Positions 45,545 through 56,742 of a stretch of 64,000 bases of DNA are shown piece after piece. Location: assembly GCF_011602485.2 (NCBI RefSeq), contig NZ_CP050022.2, positions 5,476,001 to 5,540,000 of the forward strand, written 5' to 3'. The translations under genes were made by a program, and so were the position numbers. Origin of the DNA: Bradyrhizobium sp. 1(2017). GTDB lineage: Bacteria; Pseudomonadota; Alphaproteobacteria; Rhizobiales; Xanthobacteraceae. The notes under the pieces were generated by a model that saw only the letters and a list, made by a program, of their open reading frames with translations, was not told where the DNA came from and did not search any database. How positions within the stretch are numbered: the first letter of the stretch is position 1; each line of letters begins with the position of its first letter.

Positions 45545-46831
45545 TCAGGAACCAGCTTCCCCCGCCTTGTCCTCGGCCCGTCGTGCCCGGATCACCATGC
45601 CGCCGGCAACGCCGACGCCGATGACGTACATCCAGCCCTCGTGAAAGTCGAACAAATGGGAGTTGAACAGCGAGGTGAAGACGTTCTGCACCACCACCAG
45701 GAGCCCGATCCAGTCGGCAAGCCCGTCGCCGCGAAACAACAGCAGATGCAGGATCCAGATCGCGTAGAGGATTGCGATGCCGATGACGCCCCATTGCACG
45801 GCGACGTTCAGCGTCTGGTTGTGCGGATTGCCGATCACCTCGGCGGACGCCTGGTATCGCCCGCTGGGCGTCGCGACGCGCTCGAACAATCCGCGGGTCG
45901 AGCCCGTGCCGTGCCCGACGATCGGCGCCTCCGCGAAGAAGCCGAGCGATTTCCGCCAGAATTCGAGCCGCAGGCCCAGCGAGGTCGGCTCCCCCTTTTC
46001 CGCATAGCGGGTGTAGTCGTCGGTAAATTTCTCGGCGGTCTGACGCAAATGCGGCGAGGTCTGCCAGGCGAGAACGGCGCCGGCAAGCAGGGCGGCGGCG
46101 ACGATCGCGATGCTGCGCCACCTCAGATGAAGCAGCGCGAACACGCCGAACATGATCGGAATGGTGACGAGCGCCGTGCGCGACACCACCACGAAGGCCA
46201 TGTTGACGAAGAAGCTGAGCGCCAGCGCCGTGAGCAGCCCGGCGAGCCAGTAGCGCTTTTCGCGCAGCAGCGTCACGATCGGATAGGCGAGCGCGACCGC
46301 GCAGAGCGTGAATTCCTGGCTCTGGTCGATGTAGTTCTTGACGAAGATGCCGCGTTCGGGCGGATCGGTCTTGAGCGCGAGGTTGGGATAGAAGGCGACC
46401 AGCCACGACATCACCGACAACAGCGCGCAGGACACCAGGAAGGCGACGAACACCCAATGCCCGCGTTGCGAGCGCTCGAAATGGTAGAGCAGGATGGGCA
46501 GCACGAGCAGCTTGACGGTCGGATTGACCGCATAGAGGCGCGCGCCCCAGGACGCGTCGGACCATAGCGTGCCGACCAGCGCGAGAACGACCAGTGCGAT
46601 CGGCGCAATGCAAATCGGACGCTTCAGGAATTGCAGGAACGCGCGGACGTCGAGAAACGGCACCATGCAGAGCAGCATCAGTGCGTTGAAGATCCCCGCG
46701 AGCGACGTCGACCATGGCAGCGAAGCCGCGGTCAGGACCGCCAGGATGTCCACGGTCTCGCGCCAGGCTGCCGGGCTGCGCAGGCGCCGTCCGAGCATCT
46801 GGCCGGCCGTCCCGCGGGCGAGCGCCGTCAC
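45545..46831 (-). CDS. O-antigen ligase/polymerase family (Wzy_C) membrane protein
   Basis: 428 aa from GTG 46831, whose first codon overlaps the hldE stop (GTGA). About 11 helices and a large periplasmic loop with [24 protein letters not shown] and [10 protein letters not shown] (conserved Arg and His of WaaL-type ligases). It would join O-chains to the lipid A-core or polymerise O-units. An ATG at 46798 is an alternative start. Translation looks coupled to hldE. Confidence 0.85.
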   Translation of the reverse strand: MTALARGTAGQMLGRRLRSPAAWRETVDILAVLTAASLPWSTSLAGIFNALMLLCMVPFLDVRAFLQFLKRPICIAPIALVVLALVGTLWSDASWGARLYAVNPTVKLLVLPILLYHFERSQRGHWVFVAFLVSCALLSVMSWLVAFYPNLALKTDPPERGIFVKNYIDQSQEFTLCAVALAYPIVTLLREKRYWLAGLLTALALSFFVNMAFVVVSRTALVTIPIMFGVFALLHLRWRSIAIVAAALLAGAVLAWQTSPHLRQTAEKFTDDYTRYAEKGEPTSLGLRLEFWRKSLGFFAEAPIVGHGTGSTRGLFERVATPSGRYQASAEVIGNPHNQTLNVAVQWGVIGIAILYAIWILHLLLFRGDGLADWIGLLVVVQNVFTSLFNSHLFDFHEGWMYVIGVGVAGGMVIRARRAEDKAGEAGS

Positions 46832-48312
46832 GTGCCCCCTCCCCGTGCGCGATGCACCAGCGCCGTGGTGCTGAAGCCCTGGAGGATGTCCACCAGCACG
46901 ACGGTCCCGCCCGCGGCCTCGACGACCTCGTGACCGACGACCTGCTCGCGGGTGTAGTCGCCGCCCTTCACCAGCACGCCGGGCTTGATCCTGGTGATCA
47001 GCTCGATCGGCGTGTCCTCCTCGAAGATGACGACGAGATCGACCGCCTCCAGCGCAGCCAGCACCTCGGCACGCGCGCGCTCGTCCTGGACCGGCCGATC
47101 GGCGCCCTTCAGCCGTCGGACCGAGGCGTCGCTGTTGAGACCCACGATCAGGCGGTCGCAGGCGGCACGTGCTGCGGTGAGCACCTTGACGTGGCCGGGA
47201 TGGAGGATGTCGAAGCAGCCATTGGTGAAGCCGACGCGCTGGCCCTGCCTCCTCCATTCGGCGAGCTGCGCGTCCAGTGCGCCCGGATCGAGCACGATCT
47301 TCTCCTCGGCGGCGCGATAGGCATGCGGCAGGATCTTTCGGCGCAGCTCGGCCGCGCTGACACTGGCGGTGCCCTGCTTGCCGACGGCGACGGCAGCGGC
47401 GGCATTGGCCATGCGCAGCGCCGTGTCCCAATCGGCGCCCGCCGCGAGCGCCACCGCGAGCGCGGCGGCGACGGTGTCGCCGGCGCCGGAGACGTCGCGC
47501 ACCTTCACCGGGAATGCCGGAACATGGACCGCCTCGCCGCTACGCGGCACCAGCGTCATGCCGTGCTCGCCGAGCGTGACCAGGATCGCCTCGCAATCGG
47601 CGAGCCGCATCACGTCCTCGCTGGCGGCGACGATGCTCGGCGTGGTGTCGGCGCGGCTGCGCGTGGCTTCCGAGAATTCCTTGCGGTTGGGCGTGAGCAG
47701 CGTCGCGCCGCGATAGATCGCCCAGTTGAGGCTCTTGGGATCGACGATGACGGGCTTGCCGAGCTTTCGCGCCGCGTCGATGGTGTGGCGGATCACGCGC
47801 GCGGTCAAAACACCCTTGGCGTAGTCGGACAGCAGCACGATGTCGGCGCGCGCGAGCTGCGGCAGGATCGCCTCGATCAGCTTCGTCTCGATCGTATCGG
47901 AAGCCGGCAGCGCCTGCTCCCAATCGGCACGCAGCAGGTGCGTGGAAAAATGCTCGGAGACGAAGCGGACTTTTCGCGTGGTCGGACGCGACGGGTCGCA
48001 CACCAGAACGCTGTCGATGCCGGCGTGCACCGCCAGCGCCGAGGCGAGCCGCCTGCCCGGATCGTCCTCGCCGATGAGGCCGACGAAGATGCAGCGCGCG
48101 CCGAGGGCGGCGACGTTGCGCGCGACGTTGCCGGCGCCCCCGATATGGATCTCGCTGCGCTGGGCCGAGATCACCGGCGCGGGCGCTTCCGGCGAGATCC
48201 GCGACACTTCGCCATAGACGAACTCGTCCAGCATGATGTCGCCGATGCACAGCACAGTGCGGCCTGAGATGGCTTGTGCGAGGGCATCGAAGTCGAGGAT
48301 GGGTGTCGGCAT
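46828..48312 (-). CDS. hldE: bifunctional heptose-7-phosphate kinase / heptose-1-phosphate adenylyltransferase
   Basis: 494 aa. N-terminal ribokinase-like domain (about 1-325) with [18 protein letters not shown] and [15 protein letters not shown] (catalytic Asp); C-terminal nucleotidyltransferase domain (about 345-494) with [14 protein letters not shown]. It catalyses two steps of ADP-heptose synthesis for the LPS core. It follows hldD by 12 bp and precedes the ligase with a 4-bp overlap. Confidence 0.94.
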   Translation of the reverse strand: MPTPILDFDALAQAISGRTVLCIGDIMLDEFVYGEVSRISPEAPAPVISAQRSEIHIGGAGNVARNVAALGARCIFVGLIGEDDPGRRLASALAVHAGIDSVLVCDPSRPTTRKVRFVSEHFSTHLLRADWEQALPASDTIETKLIEAILPQLARADIVLLSDYAKGVLTARVIRHTIDAARKLGKPVIVDPKSLNWAIYRGATLLTPNRKEFSEATRSRADTTPSIVAASEDVMRLADCEAILVTLGEHGMTLVPRSGEAVHVPAFPVKVRDVSGAGDTVAAALAVALAAGADWDTALRMANAAAAVAVGKQGTASVSAAELRRKILPHAYRAAEEKIVLDPGALDAQLAEWRRQGQRVGFTNGCFDILHPGHVKVLTAARAACDRLIVGLNSDASVRRLKGADRPVQDERARAEVLAALEAVDLVVIFEEDTPIELITRIKPGVLVKGGDYTREQVVGHEVVEAAGGTVVLVDILQGFSTTALVHRARGGGT

Positions 48313-48324
48313 GGTCGAGAGGCC

Positions 48325-49305
48325 TCAGCGGAAGCGGTCGGGCCGGTCGAGATAATCGCCGACATAGGCCTTCACCGCGTCCTCGAGCGTCGTGAAGCCG
48401 CCGTTATAGCCGGCGCGATGGAGGCGATCGACCTTGCTCTGGGTGAAGTATTGATAGCTGTCGCGGATGCTCTCGGGCATGTCGATGTATTCGATGTTGG
48501 GCTTTTTGCCGAGCGCGGCATAGGCCGCCAGCATCAGGTCCCTGAAGCTGCGCGCCTTGCCGGTCCCGACATTGAACAGGCCGGACACCGACGGCGTCGC
48601 GAGCAGCCACATGACGACGCGCACGACGTCGTCGACATAGATGAAATCGCGGCGCTGGTCGCCGTGCTCGATGCCGTCGCGATGCGACTTGAACAGCTGC
48701 ACGACGCGGCCCGCCCTGACGTCGTCGAAGCGGCGCGCCAGCACGCTCATCATCGAGCCCTTGTGGTACTCGTTGGGACCGAACACGTTGAAGAATTTCA
48801 GCCCGGCCCATTGCGGCGGCAGCCGATCGCCATTCGCGACGCGCTCGGCAACGGCGAGATCGAACAAATGCTTGCTCCAGCCGTAGAGATTCATCGGCCG
48901 CAGCTTCTTCAGCGCCGGCAGCGAAGCGTCGTCGTCAAAGCCGTCAGCGCCGTCGCCATAGGTCGCCGCCGACGAGGCATAGATGAAAGGCACCGCATTC
49001 GCCGTGCACCAGTCCAGCAGGCGCATCGACAGGCGGAAATTGGTCTCGATCACGAGATCGCCGTCGGTCGCGGTGGTCTCGGAGATCGCCCCGAGATGGA
49101 TCACGGCATCGAGCTTGCGGCCCTTCAGCCAGTCCAGCAGCTCGGCCGGGGGGACGATATCCACAACTTGTCGCTTGGCGAGGTTGCGCCATTTGCCCTC
49201 GGTCCCGAGCAGGTCGCAGACGACGACGTCGCTGCGGCCGGCCTCATTGAGCGCGGCGACGACATTCGATCCGATAAAACCGGCCCCACCGGTCACCAGC
49301 AACAT
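48325..49305 (-). CDS. hldD: ADP-L-glycero-D-manno-heptose 6-epimerase
   Basis: 326 aa. TGGAGFIGSNVVAAL NADP loop, YGWSKHLFD catalytic Tyr/Lys, FFNVFGPNEYHKGSMMSV and RDFIYVDD, all typical of HldD/RfaD. It begins at MLLVTGG; the longer open frame upstream is not part of the family. It is divergent from waaF, 160 bp away. Together with hldE it supplies ADP-heptose. Confidence 0.94.
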   Translation of the reverse strand: MLLVTGGAGFIGSNVVAALNEAGRSDVVVCDLLGTEGKWRNLAKRQVVDIVPPAELLDWLKGRKLDAVIHLGAISETTATDGDLVIETNFRLSMRLLDWCTANAVPFIYASSAATYGDGADGFDDDASLPALKKLRPMNLYGWSKHLFDLAVAERVANGDRLPPQWAGLKFFNVFGPNEYHKGSMMSVLARRFDDVRAGRVVQLFKSHRDGIEHGDQRRDFIYVDDVVRVVMWLLATPSVSGLFNVGTGKARSFRDLMLAAYAALGKKPNIEYIDMPESIRDSYQYFTQSKVDRLHRAGYNGGFTTLEDAVKAYVGDYLDRPDRFR

Positions 49306-49465
49306 TCCGAAATCCCTGCCCAAATTTTTGCGGCCCGATACCTGCCGTAGCGCATCGTCCGCCAAAGTGTAAGCGTTTTGGGACCGGCACTCTCCCGGCT
49401 TTACCTGCCGGTCCGGAGCAGGTAACCGAACCGCCACATCACATTGCCCGCTGAACCTTCAAAAA

Positions 49466-50542
49466 ATGAATATAGATTCACAATTTAGTGGAGATCCAGA
49501 CCGGGACGACACGCGCCCGATCCTGATCATTCCCTACATGTGGATCGGCGACTTCGTCCGGAATCACACCGTGGTGCGGGTCCTGAAGGCGCGTTGGCCG
49601 AACCGGCCGGTCGATCTCCTGACGACGTCGCTGTGCGCCCCGCTGGTCGATTACATGCCCGGCGTGCGCGAGGGCATCATCTGGGACTTGCCGCGTGGCC
49701 GCCTCGCCATGAGCCGCCAGTTCAGCCTGGCCAAGCTCTTGCGCGAGCGGAACTACGGCACCGCCCTGGTGCTGCCCCGGACCTGGAAGGCAGCTATCGC
49801 GCCCGCGCTGGCCGGCATCCCCGAACGGATCGGCTTCGTCGGCGAGTTCCGGTTCGGACTGCTCAATCGCTGGCGCTGGGGCGAAAAGAAGTTGCCCCGC
49901 TTCATCGACAAGAACGCCGCCCTCGCCCAGCCCGACGGCGCGCCCCTGCCGCCGGAATGGCCGGTGCCTCAGCTCCGCGTCCCCAGCGAGGACATCGTCC
50001 GCTGGCGACAGGCCAATGGGCTCAGCGCCGGCGCAGCCGTGGCGCTGGCCCCCGGCTCGGTCGGCGTCTCCAAGCGCTGGACGTACTACCCTGAAGCTGC
50101 CCGGCTGCTGGTCGAGCGCGGGCTGGAAGTCTGGGTGGTCGGCGGCCCCGCCGAAAAGGGCCTCGCCCAGGAGATCGTCGCAGCGGGCGGACGAGGGACC
50201 GCTGGCGGCCCAGGCGTCCGCGATCTCACCGGCAACGATTTGCGCAACGGCGTGCTCGCCATGGCCGCGGCCGGCGTCGCCATCTCCAACGATTCCGGCC
50301 TGATGCATATCGCCGCCGCCCTGGGCACGCCCACCATGGGCATCTTCGGCCCGACCAGCCCCTATCTGTGGGCCCCTCTCAACGGCCTCGCCGCGACCGT
50401 GGTGCTGGAAAAGGGCGTCCTCGCCTGCCAGCCCTGCCAAAGCACGATCTGCAAGATGAACGACCACCGCTGCATGCGGGATATCTCAGCCGAGGAGGTT
50501 GTGGGGATTGCGCAGCGCGTGCTCGGAGCGCGAACCCATTAG
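49466..50542 (+). CDS. waaF: ADP-heptose:LPS heptosyltransferase II
   Basis: 358 aa GT9 heptosyltransferase. IIPYMWIGDFVRNHTVVRVLKARWP (core: IPYMWIGDFV), LAPGSVGVSKRW, ISNDSGLMHIAAALGTPTMGIFGPTSP and ACQPCQSTICKMNDHRC near the end, as in WaaF. It adds heptose to the inner core. Divergent from hldD. WaaF rather than WaaC is favoured by the C-terminal Cys pattern. Confidence 0.88.
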   Translation: MNIDSQFSGDPDRDDTRPILIIPYMWIGDFVRNHTVVRVLKARWPNRPVDLLTTSLCAPLVDYMPGVREGIIWDLPRGRLAMSRQFSLAKLLRERNYGTALVLPRTWKAAIAPALAGIPERIGFVGEFRFGLLNRWRWGEKKLPRFIDKNAALAQPDGAPLPPEWPVPQLRVPSEDIVRWRQANGLSAGAAVALAPGSVGVSKRWTYYPEAARLLVERGLEVWVVGGPAEKGLAQEIVAAGGRGTAGGPGVRDLTGNDLRNGVLAMAAAGVAISNDSGLMHIAAALGTPTMGIFGPTSPYLWAPLNGLAATVVLEKGVLACQPCQSTICKMNDHRCMRDISAEEVVGIAQRVLGARTH

Positions 50543-50575
50543 CACCATAGGGACGCGCCCTAGTGACGCCGACGT

Positions 50576-53500
50576 CTAATTGGCCGCCGGAGGATGCGGT
50601 GCCTGACGGGATTTGCCGAAGCGATTCTTCGCCGCCTCGCGCCATCGCTGGAAGGTCACGTACAGCAACGGCACCAGGAAAACGCCGATCGAGCTTGCCG
50701 CAAGCATTCCGCCGAACACCGCGGTGCCGACCGCGCGGCGGCTCAATTCGGCAGCTCCAGTTGCGACAACCAGGGGCACCAAACCGAGAATGAATGCGAT
50801 CGATGTCATCATCACGGCGCGGAATCGCATTTGCGATGCCAGCACCGCCGCATCTTCCACCGATCGGCCGGCCTCGCGCTGCTCCTTCGCGAACTCCACG
50901 ATCAGGATCCCGTTCTTCGCAGCGAGCGCGATCAACACGACGAGCCCGATCTGGCCGTAGAGATCGAGATTCAGCCCTGAGATCTTGATCGCCACATAGG
51001 AGCCGAGGACGCCCACGACAACGGCCAGCAAGACGGGGACGGGAATCGTCCAACTCTCATAGAGCGCCACCAGGAAGAGATACGCGAACAGCACCGCCAG
51101 GGCGAGGATGATTCCGGTTTGGCCCGACGCCGCCTGCTCCTGATAGGCGGTGCCGGTCCATTCGAACGAATAGCCCGCCGGCAACGTGGCCTTTGAGATC
51201 TCCGTCATCGCGGCAATCGCCGTGCCTGAGGAAACACCGGCGGCAGGCCCACCGTTGATGGTGACGGAGCGGTAGTTATTGTAGCGCGTGATCACCTGCG
51301 GCCCGGTCACGATCCTGATGTTCGCGATGGAGCGAATTGGCACCATTTCGCCGGTGCTGTTGCGAACGTAGATTTGCCAGATGTCCGAAACGTCACCGCG
51401 ATTGGCCGCTTCGCCCTGCACATTGACCTGCCAGGTGCGGCCGAACAGGTTGAAGTTGTTGACATAGAAACCGCCGAGGGTCGCCTGCAACGCCGTGAAC
51501 ACGTCGCTCATGTTGAGGCCAAGGGCCTGGGCCTTGGCGCGGTCGATATCAAGATAGATCGAGGGATTGGTCGCGGTGTAGGTCGAGAACACGCGCGTCA
51601 GCCGCGGATCGCGGTTCGCCGCGCTGATCAAGCCACTCACCACGCTGCCGACGGCCGCGGGATCCTGTCCCTCGAGCGCCTCGAGTTGATATTCGAACCC
51701 GCCGGAGGTCGATAGACCGATAATCGGCGGCAGGTTGAATGGCAAAATGCTGGCCTCGCGGATTTGCGCCCCCGCGGCGAACACCCGCCGGATCGTCGCC
51801 TGCACCGAGTCTGCGGCCGCCTTGCGATCCTCGAACGGCTTCATTCGCACGACGATGAACGCCGAATTCGGCTGATTGCCGCCATCGAGCAGCGAGAAGC
51901 CGATGATCGAGAGCACGTGGTCGATTGCGGGAATTTGCTTGAGAAATGTCTCGACCTGCTTGGTCACTTCACTGGTACGCGCGACCGACGCGGCGTCGGG
52001 CAACTGGACTGAGATGAAGAACGCGCCTTGATCCTCCTCGGGCAGGAACCCGGTCGGCGTGATGCGCGACACCCCGAAAACTCCGCCTGCGAACACCAGC
52101 ACCGCGGCAAGCGACAACAGCGCCATGCGCAGCAGGCGGCGCACGATGCCGGCGTAGCCGTCGCGAACCCAATCGATCCCGCCGAGCACGCGCGCCATGA
52201 TGCCGTGCCGCGGCCCGCTGTGGCGCAGGAACACCGCACAGAGCGCCGGCGACAACGTCAGCGCGTTCAGCGCCGAGATCACCATCGCCGCACTGATCGT
52301 GACCGCGAACTGGCGAAACAACGTGCCCGAGATTCCCGGGATGAACGCGATCGGCACGAACACCGACAATAGCACCAGCGTGATCGCAATGATTGGCGCA
52401 GTGATCTGCGTCATCGCTTTCTTGGTCGCCTCGGCGGGCGAAATATCCGGCTCCTCCTCCATCACGCGTTCGACATTCTCGACAACGACGATCGCATCAT
52501 CGACCACGATGCCGATCGCGAGCACCATCGCGAGCAGAGAGACCGTGTTGGCCGAATAGCCGAGCGCCAGGAGGACCGCGAAGGCGCCGATCAGGCTGAC
52601 GGGAACCGCGACCGCCGGAATGATGGTCGCGCGCAAATTGCCGAGGAACAGGAAAACCACGAGCACGACGAGCAGAAAAGCCTCGCCCAGCGTCTTGAGC
52701 ACTTCCTTGATCGTATCCGTGACGAAGGTCGTCGAATCATATTGGACGAGGTAGGACAGTCCGGGCGGAAACCGCTCCGACAATCTGGCGAGCGTCGCCT
52801 GCACGGCTTTCGCCGTCGTCACCGCATTTGCGCCAGGGGCAAGATAGATACCCATGGGTACGCCGGCCTGCCCATCGATCCGGGACTCGCTATCCATGTT
52901 TTGTGCGCCGATCTCGACGCGGGCGACGTCCTTGATCCGCAAGACCGAGCCGTCCGGGTTCGCGCGCAGCAATATGTCGCCAAACTGCGTCGAGGTGGTC
53001 AATCGCCCCTGCGTCTGCACGTTGAACTGGAACTGCTGGTCGTCACTGATCGGACGGGCCCCGATGCGGCCGACCGGCGCCTGCACGCTCTGTGCGCGGA
53101 TCGCCGCGATCACATCCGACGGCGCCAGATTGAGGCTGGTCAGGCGCTGCGTATCGAACCAGATGCGCATGGAGTAGTTCAGCTTGGCGAACAGCGTCGC
53201 CTGGCCGACGCCGGCCGTGCGGGAAATCGCATCGAGAACGTTGATAATGGCGTAGTTGGTGATGAACAGCGGGTCCTGCTCAGCGTTCTTGCTGTACAGC
53301 ACGATAAATTGCAGCACCGCCGAGGAGCGTTTCTGCACCGTCAGACCTTGCGCCTGCACCTCCGTTGGCAGTTGCGCAAGAGCGCTCTGCACGCGGTTGT
53401 TGACATTCACCGTGTTGATGTCGGGATCGGTGCCAAGCGCAAACGAGACGGTCAGCGTGTAGGTGCCGTCATTGCCGCTGGTCGACTTCATGTAGAGCAT

Positions 53501-53725
53501 CTTGTCGACGCCAACGACCTGGGCCTCGAGCGGTTGGGCGACGCTCGATTCCACCACCTCGGCGGACGCGCCGGGAAAGTTGGCGCTGACGGTGACCTGC
53601 GGCGGCACGATGTCCGGGAACTGAGCCACCGGAATCTGAAAAAGCGCAAGCGCACCCGCGATCGTGATGACAAGGGCGATCACAATGGCAAGGCGTGGGC
53701 GATCTACGAAGACCGACGAAATCAT
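50576..53725 (-). CDS. RND multidrug efflux permease (HAE1 family)
   Basis: 1049 aa, full AcrB/MexF-length pump with 12 helices and two large periplasmic loops. Proton-relay Asp pair in [16 protein letters not shown] (helix 4) and the paired Lys in [16 protein letters not shown] (helix 10). Start ATG overlaps the adaptor stop by 4 bp (ATGA). Substrates cannot be predicted. No outer-membrane factor gene follows, so it probably uses a TolC-type channel encoded elsewhere. Confidence 0.94.
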   Translation of the reverse strand: MISSVFVDRPRLAIVIALVITIAGALALFQIPVAQFPDIVPPQVTVSANFPGASAEVVESSVAQPLEAQVVGVDKMLYMKSTSGNDGTYTLTVSFALGTDPDINTVNVNNRVQSALAQLPTEVQAQGLTVQKRSSAVLQFIVLYSKNAEQDPLFITNYAIINVLDAISRTAGVGQATLFAKLNYSMRIWFDTQRLTSLNLAPSDVIAAIRAQSVQAPVGRIGARPISDDQQFQFNVQTQGRLTTSTQFGDILLRANPDGSVLRIKDVARVEIGAQNMDSESRIDGQAGVPMGIYLAPGANAVTTAKAVQATLARLSERFPPGLSYLVQYDSTTFVTDTIKEVLKTLGEAFLLVVLVVFLFLGNLRATIIPAVAVPVSLIGAFAVLLALGYSANTVSLLAMVLAIGIVVDDAIVVVENVERVMEEEPDISPAEATKKAMTQITAPIIAITLVLLSVFVPIAFIPGISGTLFRQFAVTISAAMVISALNALTLSPALCAVFLRHSGPRHGIMARVLGGIDWVRDGYAGIVRRLLRMALLSLAAVLVFAGGVFGVSRITPTGFLPEEDQGAFFISVQLPDAASVARTSEVTKQVETFLKQIPAIDHVLSIIGFSLLDGGNQPNSAFIVVRMKPFEDRKAAADSVQATIRRVFAAGAQIREASILPFNLPPIIGLSTSGGFEYQLEALEGQDPAAVGSVVSGLISAANRDPRLTRVFSTYTATNPSIYLDIDRAKAQALGLNMSDVFTALQATLGGFYVNNFNLFGRTWQVNVQGEAANRGDVSDIWQIYVRNSTGEMVPIRSIANIRIVTGPQVITRYNNYRSVTINGGPAAGVSSGTAIAAMTEISKATLPAGYSFEWTGTAYQEQAASGQTGIILALAVLFAYLFLVALYESWTIPVPVLLAVVVGVLGSYVAIKISGLNLDLYGQIGLVVLIALAAKNGILIVEFAKEQREAGRSVEDAAVLASQMRFRAVMMTSIAFILGLVPLVVATGAAELSRRAVGTAVFGGMLAASSIGVFLVPLLYVTFQRWREAAKNRFGKSRQAPHPPAAN

Positions 53726-54975
53726 GGATTTGTGCCCGTCGGTTTCGGCCCGATCCCGACGCTGCTTTTCTGGCTGCTGCCGCTATCCACACTCGCATTC
53801 ATGCTCGACTGCAGCAGCTTGCTCGCGGATCCCGGCGCAACCGGCCGGCCAGCCTGCACCCGTTGCAAGCCCTCGACGATCACCTTTTCACCTGCCGAAA
53901 GCCCACTCGTCACGGATGCGATCGTCGCTGTTGATTGCCCGAGCTGAATTCGCCGCTGCTCGGCTTTGTTGTCGTCGCCGAGGACAAAAACATACTCACC
54001 CTGCTGATCCGAAAGCACGGCCGAGCGCGGGATCGCCACGACATCGACCGGCTGCACGCCTTCGAGCAGCACGGTGACGAACTCACCGTCGGTAAGCTCG
54101 CGCACGACGACGCGGTCGCCCGACAGATGCGGCAAGGGCGGATTGGGAATCGTGCCCCGCAGCGAGATCGTGTCGGTGCTCTGCGCGATCGTGTTATTGA
54201 CAAAATTGAGCTTTCCGACCTGATCATACAGACGGCCGTCCGTTAGCCGAACGCGAATGACGACCGCGTTGAAGCCGCCCCGCGGGGCGTAGCGTTCGCG
54301 CAGATCCAGCGCTTCGCGGACCGACACCGGAAACGTGACATACATAGGGTCCTGACTGACGATGGTCGTGAGCACACCAGAACTCGGGCTGACCACGTTG
54401 CCGTCAGTGACTGCGGTGCGTCCAATCATGCCGTCGATCGGCGAGCGAATTTCGGTGTAGTCGAGATTGATCTTTGACAGATCGACCTGCGCCTGCGCCG
54501 CCTGCACTTGCGCTTCCAGGCTCTGCTGGTTCGCGACCGCAGCATCATAGGTGGATTGTTGGCCGGCAGGTCCGCCCAGGAGCGTCCTCGCCCGATCGGT
54601 TGTCAGCTTGGCGTTGACCAGAGTTGCCTGCAACTGCGCGACCTGCGCCTGCTTCGACTTCAGGTCGGCCTCGAAGGGACCGCGTTCGAGCGTGTAGAGG
54701 AGATCGCCGGTCTTGACCTCGGCGCCTTCCACAAAATGGCGCTGCTCCAGAAAGGCGGTGACGCGGGCGACGACGCTGACGCGATTGGTCGCTTCGATAC
54801 GTCCCAGAAACTCGCTGGATTGAATGACGGGCCGCTTCACCGCTTCCATCACGCCGACGGCCGGAGGCCCTGCTTGCCCGACCTGCGCGTCGGCGCTTGC
54901 GATCGTCCCAAAACCGATGACCGCCAAGATCACGGCACCTATCAGCGCGCGGCTCACTGCTCTTTCAAGCTGCAT
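53722..54975 (-). CDS. RND efflux periplasmic adaptor (membrane fusion protein)
   Basis: 417 aa from [15 protein letters not shown], with a signal/anchor sequence at about 5-30. Lipoyl halves around [25 protein letters not shown], a long alpha-hairpin with coiled-coil heptads ([19 protein letters not shown]...), the second lipoyl half [18 protein letters not shown], then beta-barrel and membrane-proximal domains. Links the pump to an outer-membrane channel. GGAAGG lies about 15 bases upstream. First gene of the two-gene unit; no regulator gene adjacent. Confidence 0.9.
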   Translation of the reverse strand: MQLERAVSRALIGAVILAVIGFGTIASADAQVGQAGPPAVGVMEAVKRPVIQSSEFLGRIEATNRVSVVARVTAFLEQRHFVEGAEVKTGDLLYTLERGPFEADLKSKQAQVAQLQATLVNAKLTTDRARTLLGGPAGQQSTYDAAVANQQSLEAQVQAAQAQVDLSKINLDYTEIRSPIDGMIGRTAVTDGNVVSPSSGVLTTIVSQDPMYVTFPVSVREALDLRERYAPRGGFNAVVIRVRLTDGRLYDQVGKLNFVNNTIAQSTDTISLRGTIPNPPLPHLSGDRVVVRELTDGEFVTVLLEGVQPVDVVAIPRSAVLSDQQGEYVFVLGDDNKAEQRRIQLGQSTATIASVTSGLSAGEKVIVEGLQRVQAGRPVAPGSASKLLQSSMNASVDSGSSQKSSVGIGPKPTGTNP

Positions 54976-55261
54976 GTTCGTGTACGCCTTCCACTTTTCG
55001 AGTCTCGATCTGCGGTCGCGGCGGTAGAGCGCAATCATATCCATAGCAGGACCGTAGCAAGACGTCGACGACCGGCCATTCGCCGCACGCAGGAACCAGG
55101 CTCCGGTCAGGTCCAGGACCAACCGGATGTTCCATTCCCTGCTGATGGTGCGGATCATGTCCAGCGTCGTCGGACGGACGCGCGGACGAGGACGTGAGTG
55201 CGCAAGTCAAAAATGTTTCTGCAGCCCCGCTGCTATTTCAGAACTACGTTCGCTGTGTAAA
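54976..55261. other. gap upstream of efflux operon
   Basis: Promoter region of the adaptor gene by position. The minus frame stays open here (including an ATG at 55044), but the deduced residues resemble no family. No TetR/LysR operator palindrome was recognised. Confidence 0.3.
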
Positions 55262-55288
55262 GGGCCGGCCGGGCTACGGGCCGGCCCA
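55262..55288 (-). terminator. GC-rich hairpin after sulfatase relic
   Basis: GGGCCGGCC ... GGCCGGCCC stem around an 8-base loop (55264-55287 core), 23 bp beyond the relic's stop codon in its reading direction. Probably the terminator of the ancestral sulfatase gene. Confidence 0.55.
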
Positions 55289-55310
55289 TCATGACGATCA
55301 TCAACACAGC

Positions 55311-55800
55311 TTATTTCGCCATCGCTGTCCTTGCCGCCTCGATTTTCGCCTTCACGGCATCGAGGTTGAAGCTCGCGCCCTTCTGCATCGGCGGAAACGC
55401 TATCGCGGTCATGGCCAGCTTCTCGACCTCCTGCTGAACGAACACGAAGCGCCAGAATTCATACTTGAACCAATCGAAATATTGCTGCGCGCCATATCAG
55501 GTGCCGTTATCGGGCCAGCCCGTTCGCTCGAACGGATCAAGGCGAAGGTTGGTCAAATAGGGCACGTCAACCTTGGCTTTTTCACCAAGCCATCCGCCGG
55601 GCTGGTCGATGAAACGATATTTGTAGTCGTCGATGCGAACGGCGCCGAGCTCGCTCTCACCGAAGTACCAGATTTCGTGCCGCTTCGACGGCCCCTTGCC
55701 GGTGAGAACTGCCGCCCAACAACAGATCGCAGCGTTTCAATCCAGCGCCGGTTGGCCGTGAATTGGTCTCGGGCTTCGCCGGAATCCTATCGTTACTCAT
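55311..55800 (-). pseudogene. sulfatase relic (internal deletion and in-frame stop)
   Basis: From ATG 55800 (AGGAAGGA upstream) the minus strand reads MSNDRIPAKPETNSRPTGAG then KRCDLLLGGSS, an arylsulfatase-like N-terminus with a Tat-type signal remnant. Near 55708 it jumps, out of frame, to the C-terminal part of a sulfatase: HEIWYFGESELGAVRIDDYK, VDVPYLTNLRLDPFERTG, FDWFKYEFWRFVFVQQEVEK, ending at TAA 55311. An in-frame TGA at 55497-55499 (reading direction) interrupts this part after WPDNGT. The middle, holding the catalytic formylglycine site, is missing. No function is possible. Confidence 0.78.
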
Positions 55801-55989
55801 GACATGATCCTTCCTGGCATGCACCTGAGCCGACATGGCTTGCGGAGGTCCCGACCGAGCATCGCGTGCGGCCGGACGATGGCAGCGGCTATGATCGAAA
55901 GAGCAAAGATGCCAGCCGCCTCGAGCACCTTGCGCACAACGGCCTATCTGGAGGCTCAAGTGCGTAGAGGCAGAGAGGCAAATTCAGGA

Positions 55990-56003
55990 TTGATCCAGAT
56001 CAA
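55990..56003. promoter_or_regulatory. perfect FixK/FNR-type box
   Basis: TTGATCCAGATCAA, a perfect 14-bp palindrome of the TTGA-N6-TCAA type bound by FixK2/FNR proteins, which act under low oxygen. Its centre lies about 94 bp before the ATG of the small exported gene at 56091, and about 196 bp before the sulfatase relic's start on the other strand. The sequence match is exact; the regulation is inferred. Confidence 0.55.
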
Positions 56004-56090
56004 GAGAACACAGGCAGCGGCGCATAGTCCTGACGATGACAACCGGATGCCCGTCAGTCAGCACCATTGCCCCTTTTGTCGGAGAGTTTC

Positions 56091-56489
56091 ATGAGGATCT
56101 TCAATCCCTTGGTGACGGCAATACTTCTCGTGACGCAATCAGCCTCGGTACAGGCTGCGGATTTGAATGGGGCCTGGTCGGTCGACGCCTCGGCCTGTGG
56201 CCAGATCTTCACCAGAGAAAACAACATCCTCGCTTTCAAGAAGGATGCCGATCTTCACGCGGGCGGTTTAATCGTCCAGGGAAGGCAAGTAACCGGTACA
56301 TTTGAAAAATGTACCGTCAGATCATTGCGCGATGACGGACCGACTATGCGATTGACCGCATCGTGTTCGGATGGCGTCTCGATTTCAGACGTGACATTCG
56401 ACGTGACGTTCTCCGGAGAGAACAATATCACGCTCAGCTCCAAGGCGCCGGTGCCGGTTCAAATGCCGTATGTGCGCTGCCCAATGTGA
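56091..56489 (+). CDS. small exported protein of unknown function
   Basis: 132 aa. Signal peptide about 1-22 (PLVTAILLVTQSASVQAAD); the mature part begins LNGAWSVDASACGQIF and ends in a Cys-containing QMPYVRCPM. Four cysteines could form two disulphides. The fold looks lipocalin/beta-rich but no family is recognised. A FixK-type box lies upstream, so expression may rise in low oxygen. ATG 56091 follows GGAGAG. Confidence 0.7.
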   Translation: MRIFNPLVTAILLVTQSASVQAADLNGAWSVDASACGQIFTRENNILAFKKDADLHAGGLIVQGRQVTGTFEKCTVRSLRDDGPTMRLTASCSDGVSISDVTFDVTFSGENNITLSSKAPVPVQMPYVRCPM

Positions 56490-56742
56490 CGTCGACCGCG
56501 GCAGCTTGAAAAAGCTGGATCTACGATCGCTCGGGCGCCGCCTGTACGCTCCATGAGCTGAGATCCGTCGAAGCTGCACTGACGATAACATCATGCCGGT
56601 GTTTTGCCCGACGAGTCAAATCGACTTCGCAAAATCAGCATTCCACCACATCCATCGGCAACCCATTGATTTCATTGGCACCGCCTACTGTGCATGGGGT
56701 TGTTTTCGCAGTATTTTGTTTGCGGTCCCTGAAAGTGCCGCT

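Noticed and set aside
45441-46715. Long minus-strand frame beside the O-antigen ligase
   Set aside because: Arg/Ala-rich shadow of the ligase in another frame.
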